64,000 nt of DNA from Pseudomonas sp. B21-028 (GTDB taxonomy: Bacteria > Pseudomonadota > Gammaproteobacteria > Pseudomonadales > Pseudomonadaceae), in NCBI RefSeq assembly GCF_024749045.1, contig NZ_CP087184.1, forward strand, positions 2,604,001 to 2,668,000, read 5' to 3'. Positions within the stretch are counted from its first letter, which is position 1, and each line of letters begins with the position of its first letter. A program made the position numbers and the translations under genes. This document shows positions 54,668-63,600 of the stretch, piece by piece. The notes beneath the pieces were generated by a model. The model did not search any database and had not been told where the DNA came from. It saw only the letters and a program-made list of their open reading frames with translations.

Positions 54668-56500
54668 TCAGCGACGTTCCATCTTCAGTCCGGTGATGTC
54701 CAACTCGGTGATCGTGAAGTGCTCGCCCGGTTGCGCGTCCTGATCGAACAGTGCCCGCGACAGGGGGTTGAGCAGGCGTGCCTCTAACTGGTTGCGGATG
54801 CCCCGGCCACCGTTGGACAGGTCCTGCAGACAGAGGCTATGCAGTGTCTGGCGTGCCTGGGGGGCCAATTCGATAAACAGGTTCTGTCCCTGCAGGTCGT
54901 CGAAGGTGGCGTTGACCATTTGTTCGAAGATCTGCACTGCAACGCCTTCGCGAATGAAGTCGAAGACGATGATGTTTTCGCCGATTCGATTGAGGATTTC
55001 CGGACGATTGAGCACCAGCTTGAAATACCGGTCGATCTCGCTGTGCACCTTGTCCTGGACATGCTCGAAGGCTTCGCCCGGCAGGACGTTGGCAACGCGT
55101 TCGCCATTGTCACCCTGGCGATAGATCCCCAGGTTGGAAGTGAACACGATCAGGGCCTCCGAAAAATACACCCGATCACCGCGGCCTGAAGTCAGCACTC
55201 CGTCGTCGAGGATTTGCAGGAACTTGTCGAGAATCCGTGGATGAGCTTTTTCAATTTCATCGAATAACACCACGCTGAACGGCTTCTCGCGAATAGCATT
55301 GGTCAGCTCACCGCCGACGTCATAACCGACGTAGCCGGGCGGTGCGCCGATAAGGCGTTGATCGGCATGCTCGGCGCTGAACTCCGACATGTCGAAGCGA
55401 ATATATGCACTTTCGTCGCCGAATAGCAGGCTGGTAATCGTTTTGGCGAGTTCGGTCTTGCCTACGCCGGTCGGTCCCGCGAGAAAGGCTACGCCCCGTG
55501 GACGGTTGCCCTTGCGACTGGCGCCGACGCCCGTCATCGCACGCTTGACGATGTCGAGCATGTGCGTCACCGCATGCTCCTGGCCTTTGACCCGCTGGTG
55601 GACGAGCGCGTCCGCATGCCGGATACGCTGACGGTCGATCTTCAGCCACGGATCCTCAGTGACACCGATTTTGTAGCGACGCACCGCATCGGCAATCTGC
55701 TCCATGGCTACACCCTCGACCCGCGCCAGTTGCGCAATGGCGCTGAGATCGAGCAGCAGCAATCCCTCGGTGTTCTGGACGAAAGCTTCCACAGCCTGAT
55801 GCATTACCACTTCGCTGGCGCCCTGGCTGCCACTGAGCCCTTTGAGCAACGCCGGTGCCAATGCACGGCGGGACAATTGATCGGGTTTGGACACGGGAAT
55901 GTGGCGCAGGCGCGGGTTGTCGACCAGCAACCAGTCGGGCAAATCACCTTCTTTTTCCACCAGCCATAGCAGGGTATTGAAGAACGGTTTACGCAGCTGT
56001 GTGGCCGGACGGCTGCGAGCCTGATGGGATTGCACCAGGGCCTGCGTGAAGAGCTGGTGTTCAGCAGCGCTGAGGGAGTCGTTGCGAACCACCAGGCGTG
56101 AGGCGAAATCGATGATCAGCGCGATAGGTTCGCCAGCACGACCCACCAGCCGTGACAGGGTGGCGCCCAGCAGATCGACACCTGCGGGTGCTGCGCCATT
56201 GACCGGAGTCAGGCCAAGTTCCTGCAGCAACGTCTGGCCGGCTTCAGGGGCGGAGCCGGGTTTGTCGACTGCCCGGAAACCGGACACGGGATCCCAGGCG
56301 ATGACCTGGGTGTAGCCAGCATCGAGCAGGGCATTACAGAGGGTTTGGTTGAAGCTCTGCGCAGTCACCGTGCCGGGCGCCACTTCACTGGCCTGCAGGT
56401 CGCGGATGTTGCCGGACAGGACGAATTGGCTCTTCAGCGGCAGGAAGCGGAGAAGATCTCGTAGCCAACGTGGGCTTTCAAATATGGCAATCCCTGACAT
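54668..56500 (-). CDS. ClpB-type AAA+ ATPase with degenerate N-terminal half
   Basis: 610 residues. The C-terminal half is a ClpA/B second-ring module: Walker A GPTGVGKT (342-349), pore loop GYVGYD (389-394), Walker B VVLFDE (410-415), sensor region FTSNLG, arginine-finger region NRPEILNRI and sensor 2 GGRGIRN. The first ~290 residues look like an AAA domain that lost its Walker A (VLSGNIRD in place of the P-loop; LALIIDFASRL-like strand at 127-135). It has no ClpB middle coil and no ClpP-binding loop seen. It is first in the operon with radical-SAM, helicase and coiled-coil genes. It probably remodels a partner protein. Confidence 0.85.
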   Translation of the reverse strand: MSGIAIFESPRWLRDLLRFLPLKSQFVLSGNIRDLQASEVAPGTVTAQSFNQTLCNALLDAGYTQVIAWDPVSGFRAVDKPGSAPEAGQTLLQELGLTPVNGAAPAGVDLLGATLSRLVGRAGEPIALIIDFASRLVVRNDSLSAAEHQLFTQALVQSHQARSRPATQLRKPFFNTLLWLVEKEGDLPDWLLVDNPRLRHIPVSKPDQLSRRALAPALLKGLSGSQGASEVVMHQAVEAFVQNTEGLLLLDLSAIAQLARVEGVAMEQIADAVRRYKIGVTEDPWLKIDRQRIRHADALVHQRVKGQEHAVTHMLDIVKRAMTGVGASRKGNRPRGVAFLAGPTGVGKTELAKTITSLLFGDESAYIRFDMSEFSAEHADQRLIGAPPGYVGYDVGGELTNAIREKPFSVVLFDEIEKAHPRILDKFLQILDDGVLTSGRGDRVYFSEALIVFTSNLGIYRQGDNGERVANVLPGEAFEHVQDKVHSEIDRYFKLVLNRPEILNRIGENIIVFDFIREGVAVQIFEQMVNATFDDLQGQNLFIELAPQARQTLHSLCLQDLSNGGRGIRNQLEARLLNPLSRALFDQDAQPGEHFTITELDITGLKMERR

Positions 56501-56618
56501 GTTTCAGCTCGTAACGTTGGGTCGGTACGGGCAGGGTATTGCTCAATGCGCGCATTTGCCAGTGCGCTGCTACGAAAAGTTGTATTGAGAGAGTGCTTAT
56601 TGTTAGGTCAGAGCTAGG

Positions 56619-56657
56619 GTTATCTGAGATATGCTAGGATTGGATAGCGTAGATAAC
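56619..56657. promoter_or_regulatory. Inverted-repeat operator of toxin-antitoxin module 2
   Basis: The same 39-bp gttatc...gataac dyad as at 9331-9369, 17 bp before the antitoxin ATG. It lies in the 174-bp gap shared with the divergent Clp-like operon, so the antitoxin might also touch that promoter. Confidence 0.5.
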
Positions 56658-56674
56658 TGGTGAGGAAATTTTCC

Positions 56675-57346
56675 ATGAGCGTTACAGAGCAGTCGGGCGT
56701 CTCCACCTTAGTGGGTACGCCCAAGGAGGCGCGGGCTAGCTTGAGCCGCTCACATGCGGATCGAGTGCTGGTCGTGTCTTTCGATCGTATCAAGCTCGGA
56801 GTATTTGAAGCGTTGGCGGAAAACTTTGCCCATGTGGCCTCCTCGATGTATGAGGTGCTGCAGGAGCGTCAGGACCCGAAGGCACTGGAGCGCCTGGCCG
56901 AGGTGTTTGTGACGCGTAAGCCACCTTCGCCTCGTCTGCTCAAGGAAGCGGCGATGCTGGTACAGGCCCGCAAAGCAGTGCTGGAGAGCGGTGACTGGTT
57001 GACCTCCGCAGATATCGCGCAGGTGGCCCAGTTGAGTACCCGAAACCCGAGTGCCCAGCCCAACAAATGGAAAAAGCAAGGTCAGATCTTCGCTATCAAT
57101 CATGGTGGGGTCGACTATTTCCCGGGTTACGGCTTGGATCCGGACGCGGGCTATCGGCCGTTCAAGGCGTTAGCCAAAGTCATTGAGGCTTTCGGTGGCC
57201 ACAAGGACGGCTGGGGTCTGGCTTACTGGTTCCGGTCAGATAACAGCTTTCTGGGTGGTAAAAGGCCCCAGGACCTGCTGGCATCGGCGCCTGATCGGGT
57301 GATTGCTGCCGCACTGGATGAGATCCAGGGCATTGTCCATGGCTAA
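56675..57346 (+). CDS. MbcA/ParS-Xre-type antitoxin, copy 2
   Basis: A 223-residue protein nearly identical to the first copy (about 14 substitutions, several clustered at residues 37-42, FDQVNL versus FDRIKL). It has the same helix-turn-helix-like middle and toxin-binding C-terminus. The ATG at 56675 matches the first copy and follows GAGGAAA; the in-frame ATG at 56660 is not needed. It is divergent from the Clp-like operon. Because the two copies are so alike, cross-neutralisation between modules is likely. Confidence 0.85.
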   Translation: MSVTEQSGVSTLVGTPKEARASLSRSHADRVLVVSFDRIKLGVFEALAENFAHVASSMYEVLQERQDPKALERLAEVFVTRKPPSPRLLKEAAMLVQARKAVLESGDWLTSADIAQVAQLSTRNPSAQPNKWKKQGQIFAINHGGVDYFPGYGLDPDAGYRPFKALAKVIEAFGGHKDGWGLAYWFRSDNSFLGGKRPQDLLASAPDRVIAAALDEIQGIVHG

Positions 57347-58046
57347 GCAGCGTACCGAGTCCAGCGATAACATGGCTACACCGGCCACCGATTTGGCGGC
57401 GTCCATCACCCCGGTTCCCGCGGCTACGCTGCGCGTGACGTTCACGGTTCTTGCTAAAGGCGACGTGTTCCATCGTGTGCATCAGGATAAATATCAGCCG
57501 GATCAATTCAATCCCGGTGTGCACGGCAATGCACGCTTCAGCCCAATCCAGGACGATCAGGGGCAGGCGATTCCTACTTTGTATGGCGGCACAACAGTTG
57601 AGTGCGCCTTGATGGAAACCATTTTCCACGACGTTCCCCACACGGCTGGCTTCAAGAGCTTTGACAAAAGTAAGCTAGCTGGGCAGGTGCACTCTGTCGT
57701 CCAGGTTAGCCAGCCGCTGCAACTGGTTGATCTGTCCAGTGTCCCACTGCGTAAATTGGGCGTCACTCGCAAGCAATTGATCGACACTGAGAAGGATCAA
57801 TACCCCGCAACGCGCAAATGGGCAGAGGCGATCCACCGTCAATATCCGGATGTGCAAGGGCTGTCATGGGTGTCCCGACAAGATGATTCGGCACGTGCGG
57901 TGGTGCTCTTTGGTGACCGGATTCCTGAAGGTGCGCTCCATTCGCAGGGGGCGTCACGCAGCTTGACCGAGGATTCGAATGCATTCGACACGGTGCTAGA
58001 TCTGGCAGACCGGATTGGGGTCGTCGTCATCGCGGGGAAAAACTGA
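57339..58046 (+). CDS. RES-domain toxin, copy 2
   Basis: A 235-residue paralogue of the toxin at 10050-10757. The RES residues are kept (Arg in NARFSP, Glu in ALMETIFHD, Ser in DDSARAVVLF), so it should be active. It is coupled to the antitoxin by the same ATGGCTAA overlap. Differences from copy 1 cluster in the first 40 residues. NAD+ depletion is the known activity of the family. Confidence 0.9.
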   Translation: MAKQRTESSDNMATPATDLAASITPVPAATLRVTFTVLAKGDVFHRVHQDKYQPDQFNPGVHGNARFSPIQDDQGQAIPTLYGGTTVECALMETIFHDVPHTAGFKSFDKSKLAGQVHSVVQVSQPLQLVDLSSVPLRKLGVTRKQLIDTEKDQYPATRKWAEAIHRQYPDVQGLSWVSRQDDSARAVVLFGDRIPEGALHSQGASRSLTEDSNAFDTVLDLADRIGVVVIAGKN

Positions 58047-58340
58047 GGCAATGACCGAATAGATCCTCTGGATTTATGGTTTTCCTAGATGGCAGCAATC
58101 AGGCGACGCTCATTCTCTGCTATGAGCAGGACGTGACGACCGGACCCAAACAGCAGGCCGGGCGACGTCCGCGATGCCGTATTCTCAACGAAAGGTTTTG
58201 AGAGCCACGATGAGCTACACCACGCTTTGGGACATGATTGTTTTCTGTCGATCATGTCTACATGGCATGCATGTCAAATCTGGTGCAGTCGATAGCCGTG
58301 AGACGAATGCTGGGTTTGTTTTGCAGTTCTTACGACAAAC

Positions 58341-58371
58341 CATGGCCTGCCCCAAAGCAAGGCAGGCCATG
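58341..58371. terminator. Bidirectional hairpin between toxin 2 and DUF5623 gene
   Basis: An 11-bp perfect stem (catggcctgcc 58341-58351 with ggcaggccatg 58361-58371) in the convergent gap. No T tract. No gene is supported in 58047-58387. Confidence 0.6.
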
Positions 58372-58387
58372 CGGGAGCAGCCAACGC

Positions 58388-59665
58388 CTAACGACTTACC
58401 TTTTTCTGAAGGTCCGCGGCAGCGGCCTCAATCTTTGCAAGCATCTGAGCTCTTGGCTTGCACTCCTCATAACCTTTAAGGAGCAAGTCTCGGACAGTCT
58501 CGATGGCCTTGAGAGTGTCTTGCGGAGTGGTATATCCATCAATCGCTCGTCCGTAGTAGAGCTTGGCGTCGACCTCTGCCGTAATGCCGCCGGGATGCTC
58601 CATGAAAGCCCAGTCCTCTAGGCGCGATCGCACCTGGTTTAATTTTTCGTGAACCTTGGCAGTTACGCCGGCAGTACGCATAGAACTATTGCAGAGCTTA
58701 CGTAGGATGGGCCCAATAGTTGTGTGCTTCTCAAGTGACATGCCCCGCGCGGGGCGCCACCTAGAACGAACCCCAGGCGCTCCGCCGTACGCGATCGCTC
58801 CGTTTCTGACACCGGTGAACGGCATTGTGCGCGATCTACTTTGTTTTCCGGAGGCGATGCGGGCTGGGCTAATAAACTTGGAGTCGTACGCCATTCCTTG
58901 AGGCGTCCCCTTGGGGTAAGCACTGTCCGGAAGTCCCTCGACCTGGGCCTGTACCTTCGCGAGTAGCTCCTGACTAGGTGAAATCAGGTATGGGACGGCT
59001 TGGCCCGGGTAGTAGAGTCCCGGCCATCTTGGCGCCACTTGATACAGCCCGTGCTCCTGCAGCCACTCCTTCCTGAATCCCGGCATAGGCGAAATGTAGG
59101 GCTCATCTAGCAGTAACCAATCGCCCGATTGTGGATCCTCCCAGCCGGTCATGTGATCGGCTTTGGGCACCCTATCCAGGTCATTCATGACCTTAACGTT
59201 CCCATTCCGGAAAACTCTCACCAGCCCGGTCGAGTTCATGAAGAGCAGAGTAAAACTAGCTTGATCCAGATACTGCATCGCACTGACCTGGCTGCTAGCA
59301 TCGGTACGCATTTCGAGATGATCTGGCGCCTCAAGCTTGAATCTACTCAAATAGGCGCCGCCAACCTGAAGGCCGTCGATAAGCAACTCGGAAAGGGGGC
59401 GCGTGAGGCGAACCTCTACTGTGTAACGACCGGAGGATCGAACCTCGGAGCTGACGTCATCCCAGTACGCCGTTACATAGGCGATGTAGTTTTGAGCCGC
59501 AATCGTGGTAATCGCACGTTTGGCGTGCAAGAAGTTCTGGAAGCCTGCTTTGCGAGCAGCCTCATCGAGGGCTTGGTGGTGAGTGATATTAAATTCGCGC
59601 TTGAGAGCCTTTGCCAAGCGCTTGATGCCGTCGACAGTGGACGGAGGGGTAGCGAGGGTAACCAT
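58388..59665 (-). CDS. DUF5623-like island protein
   Basis: A 425-residue protein recognised from the N-terminal LAKALKREFNITHHQALDEA, then AGFQNFLHAKRAI. That segment is a helical region like the GSPRK-type N-terminus of mobile-island proteins annotated DUF5623. The middle is beta-rich; the last ~100 residues are helical (TLKAIETVRDLLLKGYEECK). The ATG at 59665 has GGGAG 6 nt upstream and is preferred over the GTG at 59686. No known function. It sits at the island edge next to the att-like repeat, a common place for such genes. Confidence 0.65.
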   Translation of the reverse strand: MVTLATPPSTVDGIKRLAKALKREFNITHHQALDEAARKAGFQNFLHAKRAITTIAAQNYIAYVTAYWDDVSSEVRSSGRYTVEVRLTRPLSELLIDGLQVGGAYLSRFKLEAPDHLEMRTDASSQVSAMQYLDQASFTLLFMNSTGLVRVFRNGNVKVMNDLDRVPKADHMTGWEDPQSGDWLLLDEPYISPMPGFRKEWLQEHGLYQVAPRWPGLYYPGQAVPYLISPSQELLAKVQAQVEGLPDSAYPKGTPQGMAYDSKFISPARIASGKQSRSRTMPFTGVRNGAIAYGGAPGVRSRWRPARGMSLEKHTTIGPILRKLCNSSMRTAGVTAKVHEKLNQVRSRLEDWAFMEHPGGITAEVDAKLYYGRAIDGYTTPQDTLKAIETVRDLLLKGYEECKPRAQMLAKIEAAAADLQKKVSR

Positions 59666-60082
59666 GAATATCTCCCGGCCTATCACGCAGCGTCACCCGT
59701 CTCCGCTACAACAGACCGATTGAATTCATAGTCAGTCGTTTAGCAAAGCAGTGCCGTTACCAGCTTTGAAGACGGGAGTCATACGCCTGCCGGGGCGCCA
59801 TCGCATGGTAGCAGCGGTTTTGCGATGAGTTCAAGCAGCAAGCTCTCGAAAAGTTTTACCTCTCTTTTTACTCGTTATGCTGCTTTTTCTGCCGAGTGAA
59901 TCTGCAAAGGCAGCATTGGCTCGATTGGTGTATGTTCGCTCGTAGAGAGATGATCCTGCAGTCGACACGGGCAACGCACGTCACTTTGTAACCATCGCCT
60001 AACTTTCCAGACCGGACGCTTCCCGCCCGATTGGCTAGTGGTAGTAGGTAATGGCACAGCCCGGAGTCCCGCCTTCCTTCCT
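59666..60082. other. Region without a supported gene
   Basis: About 417 bases between the DUF5623-like gene and the right att-like repeat. Only short open frames occur. It probably holds the DUF5623-like promoter and the distal island end. Confidence 0.4.
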
Positions 60083-60199
60083 CTTGATACCCACCGAAAA
60101 CAAGTCCAGAATCAAGTCCTTTCCTGCTTCAGGAATAACGGAAACCCCTTAAATTTCAATGAGTCGGACACCAGATGCGAGTCTCGTTTCCCGCTCCAA
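60083..60199 (+). repeat. Right island end with tRNA-Gly 3' fragment (att-like)
   Basis: The second copy of the 117-bp sequence at 161-277, aligned without gaps. The last 19 bases (60181-60199) are identical to 259-277 and match the tRNA-Gly(GCC) 3' end. The distance between copies, about 59.9 kb, is a typical island size. Similarity upstream of the tRNA part shows that related elements, not only the tRNA target, are repeated. Confidence 0.75.
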
Positions 60200-60211
60200 G
60201 ATTAAAAAAAG

Positions 60212-60237
60212 CGCCACTCAATGAGTGGCGTTTTTTT
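60212..60237 (+). terminator. Rho-independent terminator
   Basis: cgccactca-atgagtggcg forms a 9-bp stem followed by seven T (60231-60237), with an A run on the other side. Its place right after the tRNA-Gly end suggests it was the terminator of the tRNA gene. Confidence 0.85.
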
Positions 60238-60299
60238 GTGCGTGACATTTACGTTCGGCGTTGAAAAGAGAGGCTTCGGCCCGACTCTCACCGATACCT

Positions 60300-60545
60300 G
60301 AGTCCGAAACGCCAAACCCCGTGCCAAGGTCTACCCCCTCCCTGACTACAACGGCCTCGCCCTTTTCGTGAATACGAAAGGCGCCAAGAGCTGGCACTTC
60401 CGCTTTTCCTGAGCGGATAAGCAACCCCGTATTTCTCTCGGTACCTACCCTGAATTTTAGCTTAGGAGATGCTCGTGCTCTGCGTGATGTTGCGCGGGCA
60501 TGGTCTAAGGGCATCGATCCGCGTGTCCATCGGCAGCAGGAGCGT
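60300..60545 (+). pseudogene. Tyrosine integrase remnant 2, with stops and a frameshift
   Basis: The frame from 60302 reads VRNAKPRAKVYPLPDYNGLA then KGAKSWHFRFS, an in-frame TGA, ADKQPRISLGTYPEF and a TAG. A shifted frame then gives DARALRDVARAWSKGIDPR. This is the same integrase N-terminus as at 8778-9064, more decayed and without a catalytic core. It follows the tRNA-Gly fragment and terminator, the normal place for an island integrase. Confidence 0.8.
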
Positions 60546-60610
60546 AATGCCTGTCACCAGGGTTTACTTATCTGAGCTGCAAATGAGCATTAAATCCGCT
60601 CGCTGCAATT

Positions 60611-60629
60611 GACATTAATTATCATTGGC
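60611..60629. promoter_or_regulatory. Fur-like box before NRPS gene
   Basis: gacattaattatcattggc matches the 19-bp Fur consensus at 13 positions by eye and lies about 58 bp before the chosen start. This suggests iron repression and a siderophore role for the NRPS. Confidence 0.5.
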
Positions 60630-60686
60630 ACCTAGTATTCATTCCCCTTTGTGCCGGTCGGACCGTATAAGGATATAGAAGCGCCG

Positions 60687-63600
60687 ATGAAAGACTTTGA
60701 TGATGCTTTGCTTGCCTTGCTCCAGGATGACGAATTACAGCTGCCAGACAGCCTCCAAAGGCAGTCAGGTGGTGGGCCACAAGTCCTTTCCTTCGCTCAG
60801 CAGCGTCTCTGGTTCCTGCAACGCCTGGAACCGAATGCCACGGCTTACAACCTGTCCCGTGCTTTTCTGTTCGCGGGTACCTTGAATATCTCTGCGTTGC
60901 GTCTGGCATTCGAGGCGCTGATCAAGCGACATGGGGTATTGCGCACACGATTTATCGAAGTCGATGGCGAGCCTCGGCAAGAGCTGCTGGAGGATGTGGT
61001 GTTCGTCATGCAGGAGCGTGAGGTGCCTGGAGTCGATCGCGCCTCACGGCATGAGCATCTGGCGTCGTTGCTGGCGATTGAGGATCAGTCGGCGTTTATT
61101 CTTTCCCAGGCGCCCCTGCTCGAGGTCAAGCTGATTCGCTACGACGAATTCAGCCACGCTCTTCTCTTGAAAATGCATCACATCGTGACTGATGCCTGGT
61201 CCAATCCGATACTCGTGCGCGACCTGGCAACGGCGTACAGCCAAGCCATCCGAGGTGAAGCCCCGACGCTGCCCCCATTGCCCGTGCAATATGTGGACTA
61301 CGCGGTTTGGCAGCGTCGTCGCTTGCACACTGACGTGGTGCAGGCTGATCTTGAGTACTGGAAAAACTATCTCGGCGCGTCGGTACCGGTGTTGGAATTG
61401 CCCACCGATTTTCCGCGCCCCGCGCAGCAAAGTCAGCGCGGACAACGGCTTCGGTTCGCACTGGACGATGTACAGTCCGCCCGGATCCACGCGTTCTGTC
61501 GCGATTATGCATCGACCCCTTTTGTCATCCTCCTGGCGGCCTGGCAGCTGCTGTTGGCGCGCTATAGCGGCCAACAGACATTTGCCGTGGGCGTTCCCCA
61601 CGGCGGGCGCAGCCGTGAAGAGCTGGAAGAGTTGCTGGGCTTTTTCGTAAATACGCTGGTTTATCGCGTTCAGCTGGACCCGCAACTGACGGGCCGTGCG
61701 CTTTGCCGTCGTTTGCGCGGTGAGTCGCTGTCTGCACTGCAGCACGCCGAACTGCCGTTTGAGTTGCTGCTAGAGCATCTCGCGATCGAGCGTGACGTCA
61801 GCCGCACACCGCTGTTCCAGGCGATGTTCAACTTGAGTACGGGGGCGGCAGTCAACCTTGCGTTACCCGGGCTTGAGGTCGAGCGTGTATTGCCGACACA
61901 AGACAGTGCCAAATTCGATCTCACCTTGGACGTAGCGGTTCGACCAGACGGGGTGTATTGCGAGCTGGAATACAACCTGGACCTGTTCTCGCCTGCCACC
62001 GCCGAGCGTCTCGCCGGACTTTATCGTCACCTCCTGAATGGTTTGTTGACCCAACCAGATGTGCCGGTCTGGCATCTGCCGATGCTTGATGAGGTTCAGC
62101 GCTTGCAGCAGCTGGATACCTGGAACCGGACTGAGCGAGCCCTGCTACCGAATCAGGACATGCTGGGCTTGTTCGAGCGTCAGGTCAGTGCCGATCCTGA
62201 TCGCTGCGCGTTGATCAGCGGCGAGCAACAGTTGAGCTACGCAGTGCTCAACGCCCGTGCCAATCGACTGGCCCATTGGCTCAGAGCTGCCGGTGTTGTC
62301 GGGGATCAACGGGTAGGCGTTTGCCTGGATCGCGAAGCTGATTTGCTCGTGACATTGCTTGCCATTCAGAAAAGCGGCGGCGCCTATCTGCCAATCGACC
62401 CCGGACAACCAGCGGCACGCAATGCCGATATCATCGAGCAAGCCCGACCGGGCCTGGTGCTGACCCGTGAGGCTCTGCGGGGTGTCGTCGGTTCCTCCGC
62501 GCGGGTGGCCACCCTCGAAACGCTGGCCGATGCCTTACCCGCGCTGCCCGATACCAACCTGGCGCTGGCCACTCATCCACGTCAACTGGCCTATACCCTT
62601 TACACCTCTGGCTCTACGGGACGACCCAAGGGCGTCGACATTGAACGCCAGGCGTTTATCAATTTTCTGCTGGGCATCCAGGAACATGTGCAACTGAGCG
62701 ACGCCGATCGGCTCTTGGCGGTGACCACCCTGGGCTTTGATATCGCCGGGCTGGAGCTGTTCCTGCCGCTGATTCAGGGCGCGACGGTGGTGTTGGCCAG
62801 TCGTGAAGCCAGCCTGGACCCACGGGCATTGATCGACTTGCTCGAGCGTCACGCCATCAGTGTCATGCAGGCGACACCTGCCACCTGGCAAATGCTGGTC
62901 GATCACGATTCACTCGCCTGGAAAGGGCTTCGAGTGCTCTGCGGTGGCGAAGCACTGGGGTCAGAACTGGCCGAACGCCTGCTGGCGCGCCAGGTCAGGC
63001 TGCTGAATGTCTATGGTCCCACGGAAACCACAGTATGGTCGGCGGTGCATGCGGTAGAACAGGTGGACAGTGCTGTTATCCCCATCGGCCAGCCCTTGGC
63101 CAACAATCGCCTGTATGTCCTGGATGAGTTCCTCGAGCCCCAGCCGGTTGGCGTTGCAGGTGATCTATACATCGGCGGCAGTGGTGTCGCCCGAGGGTAT
63201 GCCGATCGGCCTGAATTGACCGCCGCGTCATTTATCCCCAATCCATTTGTGCAGCCTCATGCGCCGGGCGTCCAGGCAGGCAGTCGGCTGTACAGGACCG
63301 GTGATCGTGCGCGTTATCGCAGTGACGGTTGCCTGGAGTTCCTGGGGCGCAGCGATTTTCAGGTCAAGCTGCGCGGCTTTCGCATCGAGCCAGGTGAGAT
63401 CGAGGCGGCATTGTCCGCGTTGCCTGGCGTGGCTCAGGCGGTGGTGGTGTTGCGACGCGGCACCGGCGATCAGGACGTTCTGGTGGCGTATCTGTGCGGT
63501 GATATCACCGAGGTGGACAGCGCTGCCGTTGGGCAGCGACTGCGTGAACGGCTACCGGCCTACATGGTCCCGGGGGCGTTTGTCGTTCTGGCGAAGCTGC

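Noticed and set aside
46343..56500. Assigning the operon directly to Mokosh
   Set aside because: No PLD-family nuclease is present, the kinase looks inactive, and Clp plus radical-SAM genes are extra; only partial similarity is supported.
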